Of a stretch of 64,000 nucleotides of DNA, positions 45,447 through 55,241 are shown one piece after another (positions within the stretch are counted from its first letter, which is position 1; each line of letters starts with the position of its first letter). Below the pieces are notes generated by a model. It was not told where the DNA came from. It was given only the letters and a program-made list of their open reading frames with translations, and ran no database searches. Made by a program: the position numbers and the translations under genes. Source of the DNA: Rhizoclosmatium globosum (lineage: Eukaryota > Chytridiomycota > Chytridiomycetes > Chytridiales > Chytriomycetaceae); the NCBI GenBank assembly GCA_002104985.1, contig MCGO01000012.1, positions 62,001 through 126,000 on the forward strand, read 5' to 3'.

Positions 45447-46094
45447 TCAAATTAAGAGAAGAGCCGCCACACCAGCAACGAATGAAATTCCAACACCCAA
45501 AGCACTGCTTTTCGTAGCTGGAACAGCAACAACCTGCTCATACTTAAAGCTTCCCAAACTAACACCATTGTACCTGCTCGCAAACGCAGCCATACATTCA
45601 GTAGGGATCTTTGCACACTGACCCAAAGCTGGGGCAACCTGTCCCTCACACTGAGGAAGAGTCGCTGGAGTGTTCGTTGACTGATCCTTGCTTGCAACCT
45701 TACACGCTGAATCGTCATACAAAGTAGAATCGACAGTTCCGTTCTTAGATGTCGTGACAATAGCATTGAAGCTGGTTCCTCCAGCGGAGATGGAGATACA
45801 CTTGTCCAATACGGCGGCGGCGGTTTCGACTGGGGATCCACAGGCAGCGTCGGAGTAGATGTTGATTGTGAAAACTGGGCCTGACATCAGTTTCAGGAGG
45901 TCTTGGGCGCCATTGGAACACGCGACGGTTTCACTGAATGTTCCGACGGATTTACATGCGATGCCAGAGCCGACGAGGGAGGAGCAAGAGGACTTGTTAT
46001 TGGTGAGAGCTGGGACGGAGGCGGTGACTCCAAAGGTGGCAGAGCCGACAGCGCAGGTGTTGCCAGGGAAGATGGTAAATTGTTGGAAAGACAT
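45447..46094 (-). CDS. ten-cysteine MSFQQ family protein, 215 aa
   Basis: Intronless, with ATG at 46094 (MSFQQFTIFPGNTCAVGSAT). The upstream in-frame extension is not used because it runs through the promoter element. All ten cysteines are present (NTCAVG, SSCSSL, IACKSVG, VACSNGAQDL, AACGSPV, LDKCISI, SACKVASKDQS, PQCEGQ, GQCAKI, TECMAA), then VSLGSFKYEQVV and a hydrophobic tail GISFVAGVAALLLI. It is inverted relative to the 43459 and 44328 members. It is most like the 43459 member. Function unknown. Confidence 0.75.
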   Translation of the reverse strand: MSFQQFTIFPGNTCAVGSATFGVTASVPALTNNKSSCSSLVGSGIACKSVGTFSETVACSNGAQDLLKLMSGPVFTINIYSDAACGSPVETAAAVLDKCISISAGGTSFNAIVTTSKNGTVDSTLYDDSACKVASKDQSTNTPATLPQCEGQVAPALGQCAKIPTECMAAFASRYNGVSLGSFKYEQVVAVPATKSSALGVGISFVAGVAALLLI

Positions 46095-46140
46095 TTTTTG
46101 GTGAGATACGTTGGATTGGTTGTGATAAGGAGTATCAAGT

Positions 46141-46173
46141 GTTTTATACCTGAATGGAGATAAATTGGGGGGC
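46141..46173 (-). promoter_or_regulatory. family promoter element plus TATA-like box
   Basis: On the minus strand the element GCCCCCCAATTTATCTCCATT-like core lies at 46153-46173, then a TATA-like GGTATAAAAC at 46141-46150, then the ATG at 46094. Spacing of element, TATA and start is close to that of the 43459 gene (71 and 58 bp from element to ATG). Confidence 0.65.
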
Positions 46174-46578
46174 TGGTGGCGTGTTTTGTCGGACCTTGCC
46201 GCTAATTCTTTGTTGAAAAGCGCAAAGTTCAGTTGAACTTTTGTAATCAAAATGATGCGCACTTGCGGAAAACGTATTGGACTCTCATGGAAACCGGCAA
46301 TTTTCGCCAGCCACAAGCCAGCCACTTTTCAACCTCTCTCCAAATAATCAATGAAAGGGATTAAACAAGTTGAGAAGAAACTATGCGTGGCGATTTTCTT
46401 TTTCTTCTTCTTTCTGCGGTAACCGATTTGGTTCATCCGAGTTATTGCACAGGGTTCAGAAGTCCATACCACAATCACAAAAAAGAATCGGTGCTCAAGT
46501 AATATCAAACTAATTCTAAATAATACAACAAACATTATTTGTTTAAAAATCAAATTCTCTTTAACTAACCAAAAATCC
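46174..46578. other. intergenic, nothing recognised
   Basis: About 400 bp upstream of the family gene and downstream of the ankyrin gene. Only short frames; an AAGAAGAAAGAAAAAG-like purine run near 46405 is the only notable feature. Confidence 0.5.
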
Positions 46579-48323
46579 TTATTCCTGCTTCATATTCGCG
46601 ACATAAACCAATAACTCGTCATCTGTTGCATCCAAATCCCACGTCACCCTTCCAACAAAGCACTCGTGCCGCAATAACTCCCGAGCAACTTCGAATTGCA
46701 ATACAAGACATGTTGTATACACTACTTGCTGTGTAGGCTTTATACGCTTGTCTTCCAATAACGTCTTTACAACATCCATTTTACCACTGTGGCAAGCATA
46801 TGTAAGAGCCCGGCATTCGCCATCAAACGTAAACGGATCCACGCGACTATCTGACAAGAGAAGTTTGATAATTGGTATATTTCCGGCCTCGATGGCGAGG
46901 AGTAATGCTGCCAGGCCCCCGATATGAAGTGTGTGATCATAGTGGTCATTTTCAAGAAATTCCTGCAATCGAGAAGTATCTAATTCAATAACAGATTGAA
47001 GTAATTCAAGGATTGGGTGTGTTGTTGAAGAGTAACGCGTGAGAATGAGATTGATGATGTCTTGACGTCGCTCATCAACAGCGTTGGTGACAACTAGATA
47101 CTCGTGGGATTCAATGTTGACGCGCCCATCTTCAATGAGAAGTTCTACAATATTCCAGTTCCCAAATCTTACACTGTCAATAAGATTTGCGTTGTCAAAA
47201 GCAGTTGGATCTGAAGAGCCTTCCTGAAGGAGGAACTCGACTACCTCCTCTTGACCGTGTTCACAAGCTAAAGCCAGCGCGCTGCTATCACTATCAGATA
47301 ACGTTACGCGCGGATCCTTGGCAAGAAATTGAACAATTTCCAGGTATCCGTTTTGTGCTGCAAGACGAACTGGAGAATTATTGAGTACGGATGGATCAGT
47401 ACGAGGATCTTGAAGGAGTCTTTCGAGGAGAGACAGGTGTCCGTGGTTGCAGCAAACACGGATGGCATTGTTGTTGTTGAATGATGGATCAACTTTGCCT
47501 GTGTTGAGAAGGGCATCCATAATTTCCACGTTCCCAACCGTACAAGTACGAACGAGAGGGTAGTTGTCTGAGCAAGCCGGGTTGACGCGGGGGTCAGCAA
47601 GAAGAAGCTTGACGACTTCCGTGCGGCTAAAGTCACAAGCATATTGCAAAGCGATATCTGACGGCAAGAATGAGTAAATGCATCTTCAATTGTGTGTATT
47701 CTACCATCTTCTGCGGTTGGATCGACCCTTGCATCTGCCAAGAGCAGTTTGACGACTTCTAGTTCCCCAGTTTCACTTGCACACTTGATAGCGTAGTTAT
47801 CGTCGTCGGCAGGATCCACGCCAGGCAATAGCGTCAAACGCTTTACAACATTCAAGTAGCCCGCGCGTGCAGCCCATCTGAATGCTCTGTTCTGCTGCAG
47901 CGTCAAGTCAATGTTGTGATCGAGTAAGACATTGAACGTAATCTCCGCCATTTCCGGATTCATTCTCCACCGTTCAAAGAACATTCTGTTTGTATCGACG
48001 GTGGTGTCATCATCGTCTGCGTGGGGCCAAGGCGGGGCTGCAAGCAGAATGGCAAGGACGGCCGCACGCACCGCCGTCGGAAGATCCCGGAACGCCGACC
48101 CGCGAAGCCCGAGCCCGTCGCACGTGTCCCACACTTTGTCGCCGGTTCCAGGAAGAAGATGCCGCCGAACAAGATCGCAACCACAGCCAAACGACAACAG
48201 CGCCCGCCCAAACACCGCCTTGGACACGCTGGCCAGTGTCCGCAGCTGCTTGGCTTCAAGAGGCATCCATCCGAGGATCTGCTGTATGAGCTCAGGAGGG
48301 AGGTCGTAGATGGTTACTCCCAT
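46579..48323 (-). CDS. F-box-like plus ankyrin-repeat protein, 565 aa
   Basis: Two exons: 47705-48323 and 46579-47657, with a 47-nt intron (GTAGAA donor, GTCAG acceptor). The N-terminus MGVTIYDLPPELIQQILGWM is F-box-like (L-P-P-E-L-x-x-x-I-L). From about residue 145 come ankyrin repeats of about 33 residues with the local form D-N-Y-A-I-K-x-A-S-E-T-G-x-L-E-V-V-K-L-L-L-A-D-x-R-V-D-P (consensus ALAxAxxxGHxEVVxLLL), ten or more in all. The F-box plus ankyrin layout suggests an SCF substrate receptor. Without the intron the frame would appear split at 47304 and 47667. Its start codon is 18 bp from that of the opposite gene. Confidence 0.8.
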
Positions 48324-48341
48324 TTTAATCTATCTTTTTTG
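48324..48341. promoter_or_regulatory. 18-bp gap between divergent start codons
   Basis: Only 18 bp (T-rich on the plus strand) separate the ATGs of the ankyrin gene and the F-box/LRR gene. If both starts are right, the two 5' UTRs overlap the opposite coding regions. Confidence 0.5.
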
Positions 48342-49103
48342 ATGCAATCATCCCTGGCACTCCCTCCAGAACTGCTCAATGCAATCATTGCGTATCTGCC
48401 TCAGGAATCTGTAAAGTGTCTGCGCCTGGTGAATCGCCTGTGGCTTTCGGCTGCAACCACTGCCCTATTCAGATCCTGGCATCCATCAACCATCACCGCA
48501 GTCGAGTCTATGGTCGAGGAACGGCCAAGCCAGCATTTACCCTCTTGGAAACCTGCTTCAGCCGCTATGCCAACATCTGGCACCACTGCTCCTCATTCGC
48601 ATAAACTACATCCGATTGAATGCATAGCTTCCATGAACCTCGCGAGCCTCCAAGGTTTTAAAAGCAAAATCAACGATACCTTCCTTTCCCGTTTCGTAAA
48701 CCAACGGCTCTATTATTCTCAACAACATTTGAGTCAATCTTCGCACACTAGTTTGGTCCGCATCAATTTGACAAATTGTTTTTCCATCTCGGACTCCTCG
48801 TTTCTTGCTCTGATTGATTCAAATACCTTGTTGCGTGAAATTATTATCTGTGGGTGTACTGGATTAACTGATACCTCTTTGATTCGCATCTCCCAAGTCT
48901 GCACAGAGCTTGTACAGCTGGACATAAGTCTCTGTCGGTTCACCACAAATGCAATGAACCATTTACTTGTGCAGTATTCTGAAAGAAAACTGAGCAATAT
49001 TGTGTGTATTGGGATGCCAGTTGTTGACTGGTCACAAATATCATCCTCCAACAAAATCAAGTTGTCAACTCGAGAAGGAACTGAGACGGGCCAGAACGTG
49101 TAA
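48342..49103 (+). CDS. F-box/LRR protein, 253 aa
   Basis: Starts MQSSLALPPELLNAIIAYLP; LALPPELLNAII followed by KCLRLVNRLWLSAATTALFR is a good F-box. Leucine-rich repeats follow (LVRINLTNCFSISDSSFLAL, LREIIICGCTGLTDTSLIRI, LVQLDISLCRFTTNAMNHLL), of the cysteine-containing (AMN1/GRR1-like) type. It should serve as an SCF adaptor. A longer in-frame reading goes upstream to 48021 but lies antisense to the ankyrin gene and is not believed. Intronless. Confidence 0.7.
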   Translation: MQSSLALPPELLNAIIAYLPQESVKCLRLVNRLWLSAATTALFRSWHPSTITAVESMVEERPSQHLPSWKPASAAMPTSGTTAPHSHKLHPIECIASMNLASLQGFKSKINDTFLSRFVNQRLYYSQQHLSQSSHTSLVRINLTNCFSISDSSFLALIDSNTLLREIIICGCTGLTDTSLIRISQVCTELVQLDISLCRFTTNAMNHLLVQYSERKLSNIVCIGMPVVDWSQISSSNKIKLSTREGTETGQNV

Positions 49104-49240
49104 AATAAAGACAAACATTGTAACACATTCAAAAATCGAAAAACAATACCATCCCGCCATTGTTTGTCGCAAACCAACAACATAAAAGGCAATCTCCGAC
49201 GACGCGCTGAAACCTGTCAAAAAGTTTTTCAACTCCGACA

Positions 49241-51168
49241 ATGACTTCTCCTCTCGTCCTCGCGACATGTACACCGGGTACAAGCGGGTCTTTCGTTCTC
49301 ATTCCAACCCCAACCGCGTCTCAGAATGGATGGGGTGTTCCCGTCTTGCTCGCTGCATACCGCCAAGCCAATCCAAAGTATAACTGCTGGCTCTCGGCGA
49401 ATCCATGGCTCAAACCTGTAGACTGGTCCAGTGGAATCATGTGTGGAGCCGTAAACAACGGGACATGTCCATCTAATTCAACTATCGCTGATGATTTGGT
49501 AGGTGGTTTTCATGTGGGGGACGGGTTTCCTGTCAATCCATAACCTCAAAATTATCCTTCACCCTAGACACCCTTTATTTCCTCCTACGGAAAGCCTCTA
49601 ACAATCTCGTTGGACCTTAATACCACAAAAGTCGCGTCATGGGATGGTTTCGGGACGGGCCTTGCGTGGTGGGGTCAGATGGTTGGGAACTCTTCGTTCG
49701 AGGCTTTGCATACGTCCTTGTATTATTCAACTACCCCAACCATCTCGGTTAACGTTGTTCCGACACCAGCCGCTGCGGGATTAGCTGCTCCGGCTGCATA
49801 TACTACGAGTGTTCCTGGACTTGGGTTCAACATTGTGCGCTATAACATCGGAGGTACCGGTGCCAAGACAGATGCTCCTGGAGTGGAGCAATATTCTCAA
49901 AGAAATGCTACCACTGGGGTTGAATCAGCATCTTTCACGCCAGACGAAAAGACGTGGTGGTATTTGACGCCAGGTACGTGGTCTTTCCTTATTGACTTCG
50001 TATGAGCTTAACCGCACAAAATCAAAGGTTTTTGGATCAAGAACGATTCAACGGCGTGGGATTGGTCGCGTGACTTTAACCAGCGGTCGCTTTTGAAATC
50101 CATTTACAACTCCAATATCCCAAATGTGTGGATTGAATTCTTCTCTGGAGCTCCAATGTGGTGGATGACGGATGCCAACAGCAGCTTAGGCGGTAAGCGC
50201 GGTCTTATTTTTATCTCCAACTATGATTCACAATTGAAACAGGCAATCTGTTGCCAAATATGACTTCCCTATTTCCCTACTACGTCGCCAAAGTCGTTAA
50301 TCAATCCATCGCCGACTGGAAAATAAACGTCAGCTCCGTCGAAATCCTGAATGAACCATCAGGCGGCTGGTGGAACTTCCCCAACGCCCAAGAAGGCATG
50401 AACGTCAAGAACTCCACCCTCAGGCTCCAACTCTTGAACAGTCTCCGGAAGAGTCTCAACCAAACCTTTAACCTGAAAAACGTCAATATTTCAGGCTGCG
50501 ATGAAAACAGCCCTGTGTATGCAATCTGGAACGACTTGGAAAATGTGTTGGCGACTGTTGATAAATTCAATATTCACTCGTACAACAATAATGACGCCTT
50601 GCGTGGCCTGTTGAGCAGCAAGGTTCCGCCTACAAAGCCGTTTTGGCAGTCTGAATATGGAGACGGCGACCAGTTGGGTATCACACTTGGTTACACGATC
50701 GCACATGATATCAATATTATGAACATTCGTGCGTGGATGAACTGGCAAGTTGTTGATCAAGGAGGTTGGGGGGCAGTCTTTATTGTTCCTGGTGTGAATA
50801 GTACGGATCCAGGACGTGGACAGATTACCAAAATCAATCCAAAGTATCACATTGTTGGACAGTATTCGAGATATATTCGTCCCAAGGATGTGATTCTTGG
50901 TAGCACTGACTCCTCAAACACTGTTGTTGCATTTGATGGTTCAAAATACAAGATAATTGTAGGAAATTACGCCAGCCAACGTCCTGTTACTCTTAACTTG
51001 ACAAGTATTGCTGTCAAGAGGGGTGTTCCGTACTTAACGGGTCCTTTGTTATACTCATTCACGAGCCCTACCAACGGAAGTTTCTCTGTGACAGGAAGTT
51101 TGAATGTTACAAACAATCTCGTTAATTTCGCTGCAGATGCATTTGCAGTATATTCCGTCATTGTTTGA
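49241..51168 (+). CDS. GH30-like glycoside hydrolase (endo-beta-1,6-galactanase-like), 584 aa
   Basis: Four exons: 49241-49498, 49568-49973, 50028-50192, 50243-51168. Residues 1-86 are a unique N-terminal region (MTSPLVLATCTPGTSGSF). Then comes the GH30-type (beta/alpha)8 domain: WDGFGTGLAWWGQMVGN, VPGLGFNIVRYNIGGTG, SGAPMWWMTD, VEILNEPSGGWWNF (acid/base Glu in ILNEP) and FWQSEYGDGDQLG (nucleophile Glu in WQSEYG). A beta-rich C-terminal region follows (VGQYSRYIRPKDVILGSTD, SSNTVVAFDG), ending AVYSVIV. Such enzymes cut beta-1,6-galactan or related wall glycans. No signal peptide is seen, and no upstream exon was found, so secretion is unproved. It is paralogous to the gene at 53265. Confidence 0.8.
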
Positions 51169-51254
51169 GATGGTTTTTTTTTTCAAAACAAAACGGATCT
51201 CTTTTTATTCTTGAAATAACTCAAATATATCTAATGCCCAAGATCAAATAATCC

Positions 51255-51545
51255 TCAATAGTAAAAATCTTCCTCCATTTTGCTGACTATATTACGGGCC
51301 AAAGCATGCTGAAGCGCAAATAGTATACGACGATAAACAACAGCTACCGACACAGATTCTCGAATAACTTCCCGCTGCATCATCAAGCCACGCAACTTTT
51401 CTAAAAACTGTATAGAGCTCTTGCCTAACCCACCAGTAGTATCCAATACAAAGGGGACAAACTCTAGACCAATAGACTGACAACCCGACAAATACTTTTC
51501 ATTCTTTGATGGTTTTTGTTTCTCAGTTATCCTTCTTTTTAAGGC
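51255..51545 (-). mobile_element. reverse-transcriptase C-terminal remnant
   Basis: A minus-strand frame reads EKYLSGCQSIGLEFVPFVLD, then TTGGLGKSSIQFLEKLRGLM and LFALQHALARNI. The pattern F-x-P-F-V-x-x-T-T-G-G followed by helices is typical of the C-terminal tail of non-LTR retroelement reverse transcriptases (family knowledge, not searched here). No catalytic domain is present. It lies between the GH30 gene and the monooxygenase gene. Confidence 0.4.
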
Positions 51546-51604
51546 AATAAATTACGAAACGAACTTTTATTGCAACTATTTACCGAAATCAAACGATAAT
51601 GATA

Positions 51605-53063
51605 CTACTTCAATTGAATGCCTGGAACAGCGGCACGCACATCATCACGGAAATCATGGAACAAAACCTCATCATCCTTGCCCAAAAACTCCTTAATGTT
51701 GATGACAGTTCTCATCATAAACCTAGCGATAACTTGTTGGGGGTAGCTGGAAACCATCATTCTGGACATTGTCTGTCGCGCAACTGCCGAAGTCATTCGA
51801 GTGCGTGGGATACGAATCTGGTCATATACTTCGAACGCTTTTGTATACTCAGTGTCTTGGAAATGACCCATCAAGTCACCCAAAACTCCGCCATCCTCCA
51901 AAGCCTGGTTCAAACCTTGTCCGTACAAAGGAACTGTTCCGTGCGCGGCATCACCGACAAGAACAACACGTCCCTTGTAAAAAGTCGGCATATCCGCAAG
52001 ATCATACAAGTTGACTGGGTTGATTCTCTTGGCTCTTCTAATTCCTTCAACAACGCCTGGCACTGCTCCCCACGATTGAAGGAGGTCTCCAAGCTTCTCC
52101 GCCTCTTTTGGAAGATCAGTCACTGGACGCCAGTCGTCACCACCCTCCAACGGCTGCGATTTATCCAGAAGGTAGATTTTGACATCTCCCTCTGTCTTTC
52201 CCACACGAGATGTGAAAATGAATCGGTGGTTCAAGGGATCACTGTAGATTCCAGCGTGGTGGTTGAAAAAGCCAATGTCCGTTCCATCTGGGTTAACAAC
52301 GTCGCAGACGGTAGCGTATCCAGTTCCACGAACAACAGCGGAGGGAACTTCTGGGAAAACGAGGCGACGCACTTTGGAGTTGATTCCGTCGGCGCCAACC
52401 ACAAAATCCACGACCGCAACTGTTCCATCCACAAACTCAAGAGTCACGTCCTCGGTAGTTTGGGTTACGGATTGGAGCTTCTTGCCTCCATACACGTTGA
52501 TTCCCATATCGTGTGCCGCCTTCATCAATACAGTCTGAAGCTTTCCACGCATGATGTGAATGGATTGCTCCTTCTCCGCCTTGTGGGTATTACGAGTTAT
52601 ACGGTCCTGATTTGTAATGTCAGTGACCCAATTTAAAACAGTGTCATCAGATGTGCCCCAAGTCCACTCACCGATCCGTCAAACAGCATCAAGTTCAGTT
52701 CCAAGATTGGATCGTTGTGGTTCTCGGCAAAGTAGTCCCACAGGCCGAGGTGCTTGATCACTTTAACGCCGTTGCCTGAGATCGAGAAGCCTCCGCCATC
52801 TTGACTGAACGCAACGGATACGGACTCGTCTCGTTTAATGGCTGCGAGTACATCTTCTACGACGGTGACTTTGTCATAGAGAGTTGGCTGTGGTGAAGGG
52901 GACGTAGTCAGTCTCAGATAAGCGTCAGAAGACGATGCAGTTATGGATTGCTTAAGTTCTTGCAAGGAAGAATGAATCTCACCTCAAAGCCTTGTCTCTT
53001 GAGTGCAATGGCAGTGATGGCTCCCGCTGGTCCAGCTCCAATGACAGCAACTCGCTTTCCCAT
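51605..53063 (-). CDS. FAD-dependent monooxygenase (salicylate hydroxylase-like), 432 aa
   Basis: Three exons: 52983-53063, 52672-52887, 51605-52606. The N-terminus MGKRVAVIGAGPAGAITAIA is a GxGxxG FAD-binding fold. Later come VVGADGINSKVRRLVFP (the DG motif) and RVVLVGDAAHGTVPLYGQGL (GD motif contacting FAD ribose), the three hallmarks of class A flavin monooxygenases (PF01494). It likely hydroxylates an aromatic or similar compound with NAD(P)H; the substrate is unknown. No signal or membrane anchor was noted at the C-terminus. It lies between two GH30 genes, on the opposite strand, close to a retroelement remnant. Intact. Confidence 0.88.
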
Positions 53064-53264
53064 ATTGAATTGGTTTGAAAATTGTGGGGAATGGATGTTT
53101 TGCGTTTTCTTTCCTAATTTATGTAAACGAGGGATCGAGGAGAACAATTGTATTCCTATCGCCGAGTCCAGGTTCATCAACAATCAGAGAAGTAGGTCTC
53201 GGCTCTGACAATATGAAGAAAAATGAGAGATCGTCATTTTGCACCTGTCAAAAATAGCCGCGAC

Positions 53265-55149
53265 ATGACATCTCCGCTCTACCTCAGCTCCTGCTTTACT
53301 GGGTCGAACGGAAACTACACGCTGTCGCCTACACCCAACAATGCGTGGACTTTACCAACTTTGCTGGCCGCGTATCGTCAAGCTAATCCATGGTATAATT
53401 GCTGGTCCTCTATTCAATTTAACGGAACAAGTGTCATCGCGTGCGGTCTCGTAAATGGAGGTTGTCCCAATAACTTTGTTATTGAGAATAGTATGGTGAG
53501 CTTATCGTCATAAAAAACTTGTCATTGACTTCTTAAAAAGTCACCCTTCGTCGCATCCAGCCAACCCCTCACCATCACATTCGACGTGATATCGCCACCA
53601 AAAATCGCGAAATGGGAAGGTTTTGGCACGAGTTTGGCGTGGTGGGCTGTCGCGGTTGGTAAAAATGGGTTGGACCAGCAGTACGCGAACCTCTTTTACA
53701 CGTTGAACGACAGTGTATCTGCGGCGTATGCAAATTCAGGACCTGGATCGTTGCCTGGTCTCGGATTTAGTATCACGCGGTACAATATTGGAGGAACGGG
53801 CATTCCTGAAGATAGTGTACCGCCAAACAACGTCGAAATGTATTATGATGGCGACGGAAGCACAGTTGGGCGAAATACGACGGATAAATCCGCGTGGTAC
53901 AAATTGGTTCCTGGTACGAGTATTGACTTCGTACGTGAATACTGTTTTGAATGCATTTTAATTCAAATAGGGTTCTGGGCTAAGAACGATCCAAATGCAT
54001 GGTTTTGGGGTCGTGATCCCAACCAATGGGCTATATTCGCAGCTATTAGAGCAGCCAATCCGAGCACTCTGGTGGAACTCTTTTCAAATGCTCCAATGTG
54101 GTGGATGACTGATGTGAAAAGCAGTATGGGAGGTGAGTTCATATTCCTCTTAACTTTTTTGATCCTGATTTGTGAGTAGGAAACCTTTTGCCTGAAATGA
54201 ACTCGGTGTTCATATCATATGTTGCAAATGTCACAGCTTACTTTGTAAAAAATCTTACTGTCCCAATTCGTTCAGTCGAAATTTTGAACGAGCCTTCTGC
54301 TGGATGGTGGAACTTCTCAATTACGAGCCAAGAAGGACTGAATGCGAATATTACGCAGCAACAAAGTCTATTGACTGGTTTACGGAACAACTTAACAAAT
54401 GCCTTACCTGATGTATGGGTTTCTGGAACCGACGAAAATAATCCAGATACGGCTAAAACCAATTTGGCTTCTATTTTGCCCCTCGTGCAACAGTATAATG
54501 TGCACAGTTATTGGAATCTAGACCAACGCAGAATTGATCTGAAGGCAAAACTTGGAAACAAACCATTCTGGATGACGGAGTACGGAGGTGAAACGGCTTT
54601 ATCTGTTTACTCAAACTCTATTTTGGCTTGCTCATTTTTAAATCGACAGATGGCGATTCGACCGGCGTCACGCTCGGCTACACCATTGCTCATGACATTA
54701 ACTTGATGAGACCGTCTGCGTGGATCAACTGGCAAGTAATTGATCCTGCGTGGGGTCTGATGACAGTCAATATGGGACAGACGATTACCCGTGGAAAGGT
54801 CAAACAAGTCAACCCAAAATACTATGTCATGGCTCAGTACTCGCGTTTCATTCGACCGAATGATAAAATTCTGAGTAGCTCTGATGTATCAAATACTGTG
54901 GTTGCTTTCGACGGGACTAGTTACAAGATTGTCGTTGGAAACTATGCGTCGCAAAGAAATATTACGTTGGACTTACGTACCATTGCAACTGCGAGGGGCA
55001 AAGCTATTACGGGACCTCTGAATACCACATATACGAGCCCTCTTTTCAACAAATTCTTCCAACCTATGTCATGCAATGTGACTGGAAATACTGTGACGTT
55101 CTCAGCAGACGCGTTTGCCGTATATTCTTTCCAAATTCCACCGTCTTAG
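53265..55149 (+). CDS. GH30-like glycoside hydrolase, 557 aa
   Basis: Five exons: 53265-53495, 53541-53913, 53971-54132, 54180-54587, 54650-55149. The N-terminus MTSPLYLSSCFTGSNGNY parallels the 49241 gene; a possible in-frame ATG 14 codons upstream (53223) is not preferred. Core motifs: WEGFGTSLAWWAVAVGK, LPGLGFSITRYNIGGTG, NAPMWWMTD, VEILNEPSAGWWNF (acid/base), FWMTEYGG (nucleophile). The C-terminal beta-rich part ends AVYSFQIPPS. An extra intron in this copy splits the nucleophile region just after TEYGG. About 50 percent of residues look shared with the paralogue by eye. No signal peptide is visible. Intact. Confidence 0.82.
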
Positions 55150-55241
55150 TTAAACATTATTCCGTATTTTATTCTATTCTAGTTATCTTTGATGAAAAAG
55201 AAACAAAGAGAGACATCTTTTTTCACCGTTTCAGGCTTACT

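Noticed and set aside
48021..48341. Upstream extension of the F-box/LRR frame to 48021
   Set aside because: It runs antisense through the ankyrin gene's N-terminus and reads as basic low-complexity sequence; the ATG at 48342 starts the F-box.
52263..52538. Plus-strand frame within the monooxygenase
   Set aside because: Antisense shadow; the minus strand has three classic flavoprotein motifs.
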